Of a stretch of 64,000 nucleotides of DNA, positions 10,241 to 18,717 are shown piece by piece; position 1 is the first letter of the stretch; each line of letters opens with the position of its first letter. Position numbers and translations under genes: made by a program. The notes beneath the pieces are model-generated. The model saw only the letters and a program-made list of their open reading frames with translations. It was not told the DNA's origin and did no database searches. Origin of the DNA: Clostridium pasteurianum. Its GTDB lineage: Bacteria; Bacillota; Clostridia; Clostridiales; Clostridiaceae. The stretch is from the NCBI RefSeq assembly GCF_001705235.1, contig NZ_MCGV01000001.1, forward strand, positions 3,786,181 through 3,850,180, in the 5' to 3' direction.

Positions 10241-11092
10241 TTGAATAAAAACAAAAGGAAAAAATTATTAGTAAAAAGAGGAGCAGCTGTTTGCTTAGTA
10301 GCTGTTGTTGCTATTGTAAGTGCTTGTATTATTCAAAGAAAATACAATAAAAAGAACCAAGTAAGTGCTTATAATAGTACTAAGGTTATTAAGAAAAGCA
10401 AGATTAAAAAAGTCAAAAGTAAAGATAATAAGCTAAGTGGTGCAGATGTTTTTAATATAGAAAATTGTGCTCCAGGAGTAGTTGAGCCGTGGGTTACGAA
10501 AAAAGATAGTCCACATAAAGTAGCATATTTGACATTTGATGATGGCCCTTCTATTAATACAAGAAAGATACTAGATATTTTAAATCAGAACAATATAAAA
10601 GCTACGTTTTTTTTAATAGGAAAAAATGTAGAAAGATATCCGGATCTTGCTAAATTAGAGGTGGCAAATGGAGAAACAGTTGCCAATCATACTTATAGTC
10701 ATGTTTTAAATTATAGGGAGTCACCGGATGTATTTGTAAATGATATAAATAGATGTGATACGGTACTTAAATCTGTGCTTGGAGATAAATATATACCTAA
10801 ATTTGTTAGGTTTCCAGGTGGAGCTTTTGGAAGAAGAATTCCTCCTTTTAAAGCGGCTGTAACAAATGCAGGATATAGATTTATAAACTGGAACGCTTTA
10901 GATGGTGATGCAGAGCATCCTCTTTCTTCTGTAGATTACTTGATGGATCGTGTTAGGACAACTGTACAAGGGAAAAAGGTTGTTGTTATATTAATGCATG
11001 ATGCAGCAGCAAAGACAACAACAGTACAAGCTTTACCACAGATAATACAGTATTTAAAATCACAGGGTTATAGCTTTGGACAATTACAATAA
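10241..11092 (+). CDS. polysaccharide deacetylase, membrane-anchored, extracellular
   Basis: Carbohydrate esterase family 4 enzyme. An N-terminal basic stretch and hydrophobic segment (residues ~12-30) anchor it in the membrane. All five NodB motifs are visible: TFDDGP, NHTYSH, RFPGG, the W..LDGD region, and LMHD near the end. The metal site (Asp, two His) and the catalytic residues are intact, so an active peptidoglycan or polysaccharide N-deacetylase is expected. The start is TTG at 10241 after AGGGGTGA. GTG at 10232 would lie inside that site. A copy of the repeat family (E2) begins 5 bases after the stop. Confidence 0.9.
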   Translation: MNKNKRKKLLVKRGAAVCLVAVVAIVSACIIQRKYNKKNQVSAYNSTKVIKKSKIKKVKSKDNKLSGADVFNIENCAPGVVEPWVTKKDSPHKVAYLTFDDGPSINTRKILDILNQNNIKATFFLIGKNVERYPDLAKLEVANGETVANHTYSHVLNYRESPDVFVNDINRCDTVLKSVLGDKYIPKFVRFPGGAFGRRIPPFKAAVTNAGYRFINWNALDGDAEHPLSSVDYLMDRVRTTVQGKKVVVILMHDAAAKTTTVQALPQIIQYLKSQGYSFGQLQ

Positions 11093-11097
11093 ATACT

Positions 11098-11379
11098 GAG
11101 AAGTAATAGTATTTTGAAACATTAAATAAAAATCATAAGACTTATCATACAAGAGGTTTGGGCTTTAGCCCATTATCCTTCTTTACTTTAAATGGGCACT
11201 CTCTATATTATGAGAGTGCCCATTTAGGTAATCTTTAATATTAATAAATTAGAATTGTTACTAGTAAATATTAAAATAGTCTGTATTTTATATAGAAGGA
11301 TAATGGGTCCTTGACCCAAATCCCATGTATGATAAGATTTATAGAATCTTTTTAATGTTGCAAATCAACATTAGTTCGC
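11098..11379. repeat. Element E2: full-length core-A inverted-repeat element
   Basis: The left arm from 11098 (GAAGTAATAGTATTTTGAAAC ...) is matched by the reverse complement of the right arm ending at 11379 (GCGAACTAATGTTGATTTGC). The pairing continues through the core: CTTATCATACAAGAGGTTTG on the left, and CTTATCATACATGGGATTTG on the complementary strand of the right. Each arm is about 95 bases. The centre holds a 15-bp hairpin with loop TATATTAT at 11190-11226. It nearly fills the gap between the deacetylase and the PAP2 gene and probably folds into one long RNA hairpin. Confidence 0.8.
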
Positions 11380-11428
11380 AATATATATAAACTACGAATT
11401 ATTAATTTAATGCCACAGTTCTATAAAA

Positions 11429-11989
11429 TTATACACTCTTTGTATGCGCTTTAATTTTATGCGATTTCTTAAAGTTCCTAGGTATTAACTTTAAGAAAGA
11501 AGTAGATAGTACAGCTAAAATAAAGCCTGCAATAACATCTAATGGATAATGATGTCCTACATATATTCTTGAAAAACCAACAATAATTGATAATAAAATA
11601 AGTACTCTCCCAAGTGGTTTATTAATTTTAAATATACCAAGTGCTATACATAAAGTAACTATAGCATGGTCACTAGGGAAGGATGAAGTGAGCTTATGCG
11701 GATAAAGTAAATTTACTTTATTAAATACAAAGGGTCTATTAACAAAGTGAATTTTACCTATGATAAATACAAGAAGCATGTCCAAAGCAATTATAAAAGC
11801 ACATGAAATAGTTATTTTTTTCATGTAGTTATTTTTTGCAAGTATACTAAGAATAAATTCTGCTAAAAGCAGTGCCATGAAAAAGTATATAACATATTTT
11901 GATATGAAAATCATTAGTTTATCTAATAACTGATTTTTATAAGCTAGATTATTTATTAAATGAAATAAGCTTAAGTTTAATTTTGTCAT
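11429..11989 (-). CDS. PAP2-family membrane phosphatase (undecaprenyl-diphosphatase type)
   Basis: A 186-residue integral membrane protein with the three phosphatase motifs of the PAP2 superfamily: GKIHFVNRP (~95-103), FPSDH (~117-121, the PSGH motif with D for G) and SRIYVGHHYPLD (~148-159). There are five to six hydrophobic segments. The size and motif order match BcrC/YwoA-like undecaprenyl-pyrophosphate phosphatases that recycle the cell-wall lipid carrier, though other lipid phosphates are possible. It is monocistronic and converges on the deacetylase gene. Confidence 0.85.
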   Translation of the reverse strand: MTKLNLSLFHLINNLAYKNQLLDKLMIFISKYVIYFFMALLLAEFILSILAKNNYMKKITISCAFIIALDMLLVFIIGKIHFVNRPFVFNKVNLLYPHKLTSSFPSDHAIVTLCIALGIFKINKPLGRVLILLSIIVGFSRIYVGHHYPLDVIAGFILAVLSTSFLKLIPRNFKKSHKIKAHTKSV

Positions 11990-12208
11990 TTGGTAGCCTC
12001 CATTAAATTTTTTCTGCTCTAAAATTAAATGTAGTAATTATAATTTAGATATGTATCAATTATAACAGTATAATGAATATGTATAAAATATAAAAAGGGT
12101 ATATTAGGTATATTATAAATGTATATGCCACTTTGGTGGTAGAAAGTAACCAATATAATAAAGCAGTCAGGAGTAATAATGAAAAACATCCTAACTGCTT
12201 ACTCTAAA

Positions 12209-12559
12209 TTACTGCATACTAGCCATTTTTCTGCATTCATTGGCACATGTACGGCATTCATCGGCGCACTTTTGGCAGTGTTCATCTTTAAATCTAGAGC
12301 ACTCTTTTGCACATGTATCACAAATTGTAGCGCACATGTTGCAATGTTCTTTTACAAACTGCCCATTCATAGACATAAGTCCTGATGACATTTCACACAT
12401 TCTTGCACATTCAATAAGGTTTTTTATGCAGCTTCTTCTTGCATTTAAGTCGGGTTCATTGATACATGCCTCAAAACATTCATAACATGCTTGAGTACAT
12501 CTATTACATTCATCAATACATTTTTGATATTTGCTTGTTACCATGGTTGCAATACCCAT
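12209..12559 (-). CDS. cysteine-rich four-helix-bundle protein (DUF326 / copper-storage-like)
   Basis: A 116-residue protein with 19 cysteines, mostly as CxxxC and CxxC repeats along predicted helices (KCIDECNRCTQAC, HCNMCATICDTC, HCQKCADECRTC). This matches the DUF326 family, related to the Csp copper-storage four-helix bundles that fill the bundle core with Cu(I). No signal peptide is seen, so it should be cytosolic. The start has AAAGGAGTG upstream. Metal identity is inferred from the family only. An apparent frame on the opposite strand is a shadow of its regular codon pattern. Confidence 0.8.
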   Translation of the reverse strand: MGIATMVTSKYQKCIDECNRCTQACYECFEACINEPDLNARRSCIKNLIECARMCEMSSGLMSMNGQFVKEHCNMCATICDTCAKECSRFKDEHCQKCADECRTCANECRKMASMQ

Positions 12560-12650
12560 TTAAGAACACTCCTTTAATTTAAGTTAATTTAAATACAAAT
12601 TTATTATGTTTAAATTAAATGTTTTTATACTTAAATTAAGGATAAGTTTC

Positions 12651-12679
12651 ATCCATTCTTAATTTTCAATTCTTAATTG
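12651..12679. repeat. Family-2 repeat terminus (F2c fragment) overlapping a gene end
   Basis: ATCCATTCTTAATTTTCAAT followed by TCTTAATTG matches the right terminus of F2a (CATCATTCTTAATTTTTAAT then TCTTAATT). The stop codon and last codons (LRIEN) of the YibE/F gene are written in this repeat sequence. Confidence 0.55.
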
Positions 12680-13792
12680 TTTTTTTGTTCGATTTAATAA
12701 TAAAGCGGCTGTTACAGCAGTTATGGGAACAGTAAACAATAATCCCAAACTGCCAGCTAGAGAATTTAAGATTTCTACTGCAACAATATCTTGATCTAAA
12801 GTCCTATATAGTGGAAGATTATAGGACTGAATCAAAATTAAATTATATAAATTTCCACCTACATATGCAAGTATTAGGGTGTTTGCCATAGTTCCCATTA
12901 TATCTTGTCCTATTTTCATTGCAGATTTTATTAATTCAGATGTACTGATATCTGGCTTTTTTTCTTTTATTTCACTTACAGAAGAAGCTATAGACATACT
13001 AATATCCATTACAGCACCTAAAGCTCCCATTAGTATTCCACTGAATAATAGTCCCCTAAAATTAAAGTTTTTATCTTGGGAGATATATACTAGCATTTGA
13101 AGCTGTTCATCTGTAAAGCCAGTTAATTTTAATTTATAACTAAAGGTTATTGCAATTAAAGCAGCAATCAGCAGCCCACTGCATGTTCCAATAATTGCTG
13201 CTAGGGTTTTTCTGTTTTTCCCACTTATTACAATTAAACTTATTGTGCTTATAGCTATGCACAATATAGTGGATACATATATTGGATTGTATCCTTTAAT
13301 TATAAGTGGTATTAATACTTTTAAAATAACAAAACCAGTTACAAAAAGAGCTAAAATGGATTTTAACCCTTTATCGCCGGCTAAAATGCCAAGTAATAGT
13401 ATAAATGAAAATATTAAAATGTACAAAGACTTATATCTTATAATTTCGTATATATAGGCTCGTTTTATAGTTCCATTATCGTTTTCTTCAATATTAAGAA
13501 GAACATTTGAACCTTTTTCAACCATATACTCATCGAATGTTTTATCATTTACAATGTTGTCTACTTTAACAATATCACCTTTATGGTCACCAGAGGTGAT
13601 TTTAACACTTAATTGATGCTGATTTAGTTTACTTGAATTTTTTTTGGCTTTAGATTTAGTTTTAACTTTACCTGAATTTATATTAATTACTTTACCTGTT
13701 ATTGGTTTATTTATTATATAATCATAAGAAGCATATAGTATTAACAAAAGTAGGAATGATATTATTAATACTACTTTTTTTTTCTTATTCAT
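12659..13792 (-). CDS. YibE/F-like multi-pass membrane protein
   Basis: 377 residues: one N-terminal transmembrane segment, an extracytoplasmic beta-rich domain (~30-120), then about seven membrane helices, the layout of the YibE/F family. The biochemical role of that family is unknown. It starts 4 bases after the stop of the LtaS-like gene, so the two are translationally coupled, suggesting a role linked to the envelope. The last five codons (LRIEN) and stop lie in repeat F2c, so the natural C-terminus may have been altered. Confidence 0.8.
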   Translation of the reverse strand: MNKKKKVVLIISFLLLLILYASYDYIINKPITGKVININSGKVKTKSKAKKNSSKLNQHQLSVKITSGDHKGDIVKVDNIVNDKTFDEYMVEKGSNVLLNIEENDNGTIKRAYIYEIIRYKSLYILIFSFILLLGILAGDKGLKSILALFVTGFVILKVLIPLIIKGYNPIYVSTILCIAISTISLIVISGKNRKTLAAIIGTCSGLLIAALIAITFSYKLKLTGFTDEQLQMLVYISQDKNFNFRGLLFSGILMGALGAVMDISMSIASSVSEIKEKKPDISTSELIKSAMKIGQDIMGTMANTLILAYVGGNLYNLILIQSYNLPLYRTLDQDIVAVEILNSLAGSLGLLFTVPITAVTAALLLNRTKKQLRIEN

Positions 13793-13796
13793 ATTA

Positions 13797-15704
13797 CTAC
13801 CTACCTTTTTGTTTCTTTTTACTATCTTGTTTTAGGAAGCTTTTTATTAAATTATGGTTTAAAATATCATCAGAATATTCTAGCTGGTTTAAAGAATTTT
13901 CTTTCATATTTTTTAGCTTTGTAGTTGGAGAAATAACCTTTTTAGTATCTATATCATAATAATTATCTTCAAAGGAAACATAAAAATGCTTTCCATCAGT
14001 GAATGAACCATTTCTAAAAGTAACCATATTATTTTGTGTATTTAGTAAATCAGAACCAAACATATATTTTTTATTGAGACCAAATAGATTTGCAAGTGTA
14101 GGGTAAAGATCTATTTGACTGCTGTACATAGAGTTCACTCCCTTGTTTTCGTCGTTAGGAAAGTGAATTAACATAGGTACTTTTTGAAGTTCATACCAAT
14201 CTAGATTTGTTGGCTTTTTAATATTTTCAAAATCATAAAGGTCGTTTATTGCATTTTTAGGAATAGCATAATGATCACCATAAAGGACAACTATAGAGTT
14301 GTCCAGTATACCTTGTTTTTGAAGTTTATCTAAAAACATTCCAAGTTGTGCATCGGTATAGTGTATTCCATTTAAATAATTTCCAAAGAGAGTTCCTTTA
14401 TATTTTCCTACATCAAAATTTCCATAACCTTTTTGATCATCAAAAGGATAATGGCTGCTTAAAGTAATTAAAAACGAAAAGTATGGCTGCTTGAATTTCT
14501 GCATCATGGGAAGTGTTTGATTAAGCCAGGACTTATCGCTTAAACCAAGGCCTACAGTTTCATTAATATTATAATTATGTTCAGAATAGTAATCATCAAA
14601 ATCTTCTGCTTTATACATTACGTTTCTATTCCAAAATCCTGCTTTATAGCCATTAATAGCAGCCGAGTAATAACCTTTATCGTTCATTTGTTTAGCTAAA
14701 GAATCGAGGGTATCATTGCAGTACATATAATAAGCTGCACCGGAGTTTGCGGGATACAAAGAATTGTTAGATAAAAATTCAGCATCGGATGTCATACCGG
14801 AAGATACCTGATAAAAATAGTTATTAAAATATAGGCTTTTTCCTATCCATCTGTTTAAGTTTGGTGTGATCTCTTGTCCATTAATTTTTTGACCGATTGT
14901 GAATTGCTGTAGAGCCTCTACTTGGATCATAATTAAATTTTTACCTTTTGCAGCTCCAGAAAAATTAGAAGTAGTATATGTGTCTTTTTTCTTCAAATAG
15001 TCCTTTATTTTTTGCTGCTTTTCAGCTGGGAGAGATTTTAAATTCATTATTTTTGTAGAAATAACATTGTAAGCATCTAAAACCTGAAAATTAATAATAC
15101 CAATAACTTTAGCTATATATACTTTATTAACCATTGTAGATAGTAAACCAGGCTGCTCTATTGCTAAATTATTAATTTTAGAGATGTTTATAGGTAAAGC
15201 TATAACTAGAAGTATTAGAAATTTTGCAAAGCGTACCTTGCAGATTTCAGTATTATCAAAATAACGTTTGAAAATTTTAGCTAGGGGTACTAGAATTATA
15301 CAATCACTAAGATAAAGGAAATCTGACAGATGTATTAAATCCTTTAAACTAGAAGATACACCGCCTAAAAGTACACCGTTTCTTATTACTGAAATTGTTA
15401 TACAATCCTTAAAGTACCTATAATAAGCTGAATCAGCTATAAGAAGTATACTAACTATTAAATTAAAAAAGTAAAGAAATCTAAATCTTCCTTTACTTTT
15501 AAATAGCATTGAAAAACTACAAATTATTATTATTGATGAAAAGACCGCTGGAAATATAAATTTTTCACTAAAGAAAGTAGGAGATATTAATTTCTCATAA
15601 TTAAGAACTTTAATTGTGACAATTATAATTGTATATATAATATATGCATTCCTAGTCCAAAATTTTTTGAAAATGTTTTGTAAATTAATTAGCTTATCAT
15701 TCAT
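13797..15704 (-). CDS. LtaS-like lipoteichoic-acid synthase family protein (membrane sulfatase fold)
   Basis: About 635 residues: five N-terminal membrane helices (~10-200), a linker, and an extracellular alkaline-phosphatase-superfamily domain. The catalytic threonine is likely the T in SSGMTSDAEF (about residue 300). EALQQF precedes it, and YGDHYAIP near 480 provides metal ligands. The family transfers glycerol-phosphate from phosphatidylglycerol onto glycolipid or a growing polymer. The start ATG at 15704 has GGAGGCAATGCA upstream. An ATG 42 bases earlier lacks a site. Paired with the YibE/F gene downstream. Confidence 0.88.
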   Translation of the reverse strand: MNDKLINLQNIFKKFWTRNAYIIYTIIIVTIKVLNYEKLISPTFFSEKFIFPAVFSSIIIICSFSMLFKSKGRFRFLYFFNLIVSILLIADSAYYRYFKDCITISVIRNGVLLGGVSSSLKDLIHLSDFLYLSDCIILVPLAKIFKRYFDNTEICKVRFAKFLILLVIALPINISKINNLAIEQPGLLSTMVNKVYIAKVIGIINFQVLDAYNVISTKIMNLKSLPAEKQQKIKDYLKKKDTYTTSNFSGAAKGKNLIMIQVEALQQFTIGQKINGQEITPNLNRWIGKSLYFNNYFYQVSSGMTSDAEFLSNNSLYPANSGAAYYMYCNDTLDSLAKQMNDKGYYSAAINGYKAGFWNRNVMYKAEDFDDYYSEHNYNINETVGLGLSDKSWLNQTLPMMQKFKQPYFSFLITLSSHYPFDDQKGYGNFDVGKYKGTLFGNYLNGIHYTDAQLGMFLDKLQKQGILDNSIVVLYGDHYAIPKNAINDLYDFENIKKPTNLDWYELQKVPMLIHFPNDENKGVNSMYSSQIDLYPTLANLFGLNKKYMFGSDLLNTQNNMVTFRNGSFTDGKHFYVSFEDNYYDIDTKKVISPTTKLKNMKENSLNQLEYSDDILNHNLIKSFLKQDSKKKQKGR

Positions 15705-15788
15705 TGCATTGCCTCCATTACTATAATCAAGTAAATCTTTTACCATGAGTTTACTTCACTATATAATATAAATTTAAATAGGGAAAAT

Positions 15789-15950
15789 TAACTTGGGTTA
15801 AACTGTTTTTACCGGTAATAACGTTAACTCAAGGTTTTGCAATATTTACTTATATCATTATAGCAATACATAATATATATATAAAATATTAAAAAAATAT
15901 ATGTTATATATAAAAAATGTATATATAAAGTATATATATACATTATGTGC
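15789..15950. other. hairpin and AT-only tract between LysR and LtaS-like genes
   Basis: AACTTGGGTTAA and TTAACTCAAGGTT form an inverted repeat (15789-15835) that could end LysR transcription. Then follows about 90 bases of nearly pure A/T (TATATATAAA-type repeats) up to 15950. No gene is seen. Confidence 0.4.
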
Positions 15951-15980
15951 TAAAATGATTAACAAGTGATAAACGCAAGA

Positions 15981-16865
15981 TTAAGAAAGCTTGAACATTT
16001 CAAAGAAATTTTTAGCAGTTGATGATATATAACTATTTTTAGGCCATATAGCTGCGAGTTTAGTTGATAGCGAAGCATCATTTATTTCTTTACATATTAA
16101 ATTAGAGCTGCCTATAAGCCCAACGGATGATTTTGGAACAATGGCTATTCCAAGTCCTGCATTGGCCCATAACAGTGTAGTTCTTGCATCATCATTTTTA
16201 CAGAAAACCTTTGGATGAAAGCCAGAGTTTTCACAAGCTTCATATATTAATTTTTCAAATCTTCGGTAAAATATTAGGGGCTTATTAGCTAAATCTTTTA
16301 TATCTGTAGTATTACTATCGCTGTAATTAAGAGCTTCAGTCATTGCAGCCACCATAGGTTCATAAGGTAGGTAAATTGAGTTTAAACCGTATGTGTTAAA
16401 TGGGGTCCTAACAATGGCAGCTTCTATTATTCCTCTATTAAGTATCTCTAACAATTCATAAGTGTTGCCCTCATGAATTTCAAAATTTACATAAGGATAT
16501 TTGTTATGAAATTTTGTAAGTATATTGTTTACAAGGGATGCGCCTGAAGTGGATACAGTTCCTAGGGATAAAGTGCCATGTGTCCCTTCTTTAAAATCAT
16601 TTATTTCATCTATGGTTGTTTGAGTTAAATTCAATATTTGTTTAGCTCTGTTATAAAGCATTAGACCTGCATCAGTTAACCTAATGCTGCGGCTGCCTCT
16701 ATCTACCAGTTTAACGCCTAATTCGGTCTCTAAGTTTTTTAGCTGATAGCTTAGGGGGGGTTGTGCAATATGAAGTTTTTTTGCGGCAGTTGTTATTTTG
16801 CCTTCCTCAGCAATTGTGTAAAAATATCTTAATTGTTTAATATCCAAAATATTATAGCATCCCAT
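15981..16865 (-). CDS. LysR-family transcriptional regulator
   Basis: 294 residues with an N-terminal winged helix-turn-helix (LRYFYTIAEEGKITTAAKKL, then HIAQPPLSYQLKNLE) and a C-terminal periplasmic-binding-like effector domain. The start is uncertain: ATG at 16865 has no clear ribosome site, while TTG at 16847 would give the usual MDIKQLRYF start. It is divergent from the ABC exporter operon with a 121-base gap, so by the common LysR rule it may regulate that operon. This is inference. The effector is unknown. Confidence 0.85.
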   Translation of the reverse strand: MGCYNILDIKQLRYFYTIAEEGKITTAAKKLHIAQPPLSYQLKNLETELGVKLVDRGSRSIRLTDAGLMLYNRAKQILNLTQTTIDEINDFKEGTHGTLSLGTVSTSGASLVNNILTKFHNKYPYVNFEIHEGNTYELLEILNRGIIEAAIVRTPFNTYGLNSIYLPYEPMVAAMTEALNYSDSNTTDIKDLANKPLIFYRRFEKLIYEACENSGFHPKVFCKNDDARTTLLWANAGLGIAIVPKSSVGLIGSSNLICKEINDASLSTKLAAIWPKNSYISSTAKNFFEMFKLS

Positions 16866-16986
16866 ATAAAAAATATATATAACTAATATGTATTATGTAT
16901 TTTTAATATATATTTATGTTTGATATAATAATAAAGGAATTTTAAGAAATGTTCAAGATAAAGTTTATATTTAAGGAGGTTAGGAA

Positions 16987-18717
16987 TTGTTTGAAATATT
17001 TAAATTTATAAAACCGTATAAAAAGCAAGTTATATTAGGCCCGATTTTTAAATTAATGGAAGCAATATTTGAGATATCTATACCGACAATAATGGTACTT
17101 ATAACAGATAAGGGTATAAGTATAAGGAATACACATTATATAATTGAGATAGGGTTAATAATGCTTTTAATGGCTACTTTAGGAGTTGTAGCATCTTTTA
17201 CCTGTCAGTATTTTGCATCAATTGCTTCTCAAGGATTTGGTACAATTTTAAGAAATGAGTTGTTTAAGAAAATAGGAACTTTTTCATATAATGAAATTGA
17301 TGATTTTGGTACTCCATCGCTTATAAATCGTGTAACCAATGATGTAAATCAACTTCAACTTGCGCTTGCAATGTTCATAAGACTTGCTATAAGGGTTCCT
17401 TTTTTATGTGTAGGTGGAATTGTAATGGCTATGTTTTTAGATTTAAAACTTTCGTCTATAATGTATTTATCTATTCCAGTATTTGCTTTTGTTATATATC
17501 TTATAATGAGTAAGTCTTTGCCAATGTACAAATTGGTTCAGAAGAAACTTGATAATTTAGCACTTATTTTAAGAGAAAATTTATCTGGTATAAGAGTAAT
17601 AAGGGCTTTTTCCATGATGGAAAATGAAAAGACAAGATTTAAAAATGCCAATGATGATCTTGCAAATACTGCAATTAGAGTTGGAAAAATTTCAGCACTT
17701 ATGAATCCACTTACAAGTGTAATAATGAATTTTGCTATTTTAGCACTTTTATGGTTTGGAGCAATTAGAGTAAATGGGGGAGCCATCACAAGAGGAAAAA
17801 TAATAGCATATATAAATTATATCAATCTTGTTTTATCAGCACTTATCATTGTTGCTAATCTTATAGTAATATTTACAAAGGCTGCAGCCAGTGCATCACG
17901 TGTGCAGGAAGTATTTGATACTGAGCCAAGCATTAAATATGTAGATGAAAAAGATTTTGAAGATAAAAAGGATTCAGATTCACTTATTAAATTTGATAAT
18001 GTATCATTTGCGTATAAAGATTCTAAAGAATATGCTATAGAAGATATTTCCTTTGAAATAAAAAGGGGACAAACAGTTGGTATAATTGGTGGAACAGGAG
18101 CTGGAAAAACTACTCTTATTAATTTAATTCCAAGATTATATGATGTAACTAAAGGAAAAATTCTTATAAGTGGATTAGACGTAGAAAAATATCCCAAGAA
18201 TATTCTTGATGAGAAAATTGGAGTTGTACCTCAAAAGGCAGTTTTATTTTCAGGGAGCATACGTGAAAATATAAGCTGGGGACGAGAAAATGCTTCAGCT
18301 GAAGAGATTAAGAGGGCGGCTGAAATTGGTATGGCAGCGGAGTTCATAGAAAAGCTTCCTAAAAAATATGATACTAATATCTCTCAAGGAGGAGCAAACT
18401 TTTCAGGTGGACAAAAGCAAAGACTTACTATAGCAAGGGCAGTAGTAAAGAAACCGGAAATACTCATAATGGATGACAGCTTAAGTGCACTAGATTATGC
18501 CACAGATGCTGCGTTAAGACAGAAATTAAAAGAGAACTCAAGTAATACCACGGTTATTATGGTGACTCAAAGAATAAGTACAATAAAAGATGCTGATTTA
18601 ATAATTGTCATGGATGATGGAAAAATAGCTGGCACAGGAACCCACGAAAAATTGCTTCAGGAATCCAGCGTTTATAGAGAAATTTGCAAATCACAACTTT
18701 CAAAGGAGGCTGAGTAG
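16987..18717 (+). CDS. ABC exporter subunit with degenerate nucleotide site (first half of heterodimer)
   Basis: 576 residues: six-helix type-1 exporter domain (~1-310) and a nucleotide-binding domain (~330-576). Walker A GGTGAGKTT, signature FSGGQKQR, Walker B ILIMDDSLSALD. The residue after the Walker B aspartate is D instead of the catalytic glutamate, as in the degenerate half of heterodimeric exporters (BmrC/YheI type). The start is TTG at 16987 after AAGGAGGTTAGGA. The next subunit begins on the base after the stop. Likely a drug, lipid or peptide exporter. Confidence 0.92.
   Translation: MFEIFKFIKPYKKQVILGPIFKLMEAIFEISIPTIMVLITDKGISIRNTHYIIEIGLIMLLMATLGVVASFTCQYFASIASQGFGTILRNELFKKIGTFSYNEIDDFGTPSLINRVTNDVNQLQLALAMFIRLAIRVPFLCVGGIVMAMFLDLKLSSIMYLSIPVFAFVIYLIMSKSLPMYKLVQKKLDNLALILRENLSGIRVIRAFSMMENEKTRFKNANDDLANTAIRVGKISALMNPLTSVIMNFAILALLWFGAIRVNGGAITRGKIIAYINYINLVLSALIIVANLIVIFTKAAASASRVQEVFDTEPSIKYVDEKDFEDKKDSDSLIKFDNVSFAYKDSKEYAIEDISFEIKRGQTVGIIGGTGAGKTTLINLIPRLYDVTKGKILISGLDVEKYPKNILDEKIGVVPQKAVLFSGSIRENISWGRENASAEEIKRAAEIGMAAEFIEKLPKKYDTNISQGGANFSGGQKQRLTIARAVVKKPEILIMDDSLSALDYATDAALRQKLKENSSNTTVIMVTQRISTIKDADLIIVMDDGKIAGTGTHEKLLQESSVYREICKSQLSKEAE

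Noticed and set aside
12179-12485. Open frames on the plus strand opposite the cysteine-rich gene
   Set aside because: They mirror the regular Cys codons of the real minus-strand gene, lack ribosome sites and have no protein-like composition.
15850-15960. AT-rich tract as a replication origin or CRISPR-like repeat
   Set aside because: No regular repeat unit, no DnaA-box cluster and no spacer structure; simple low-complexity sequence.
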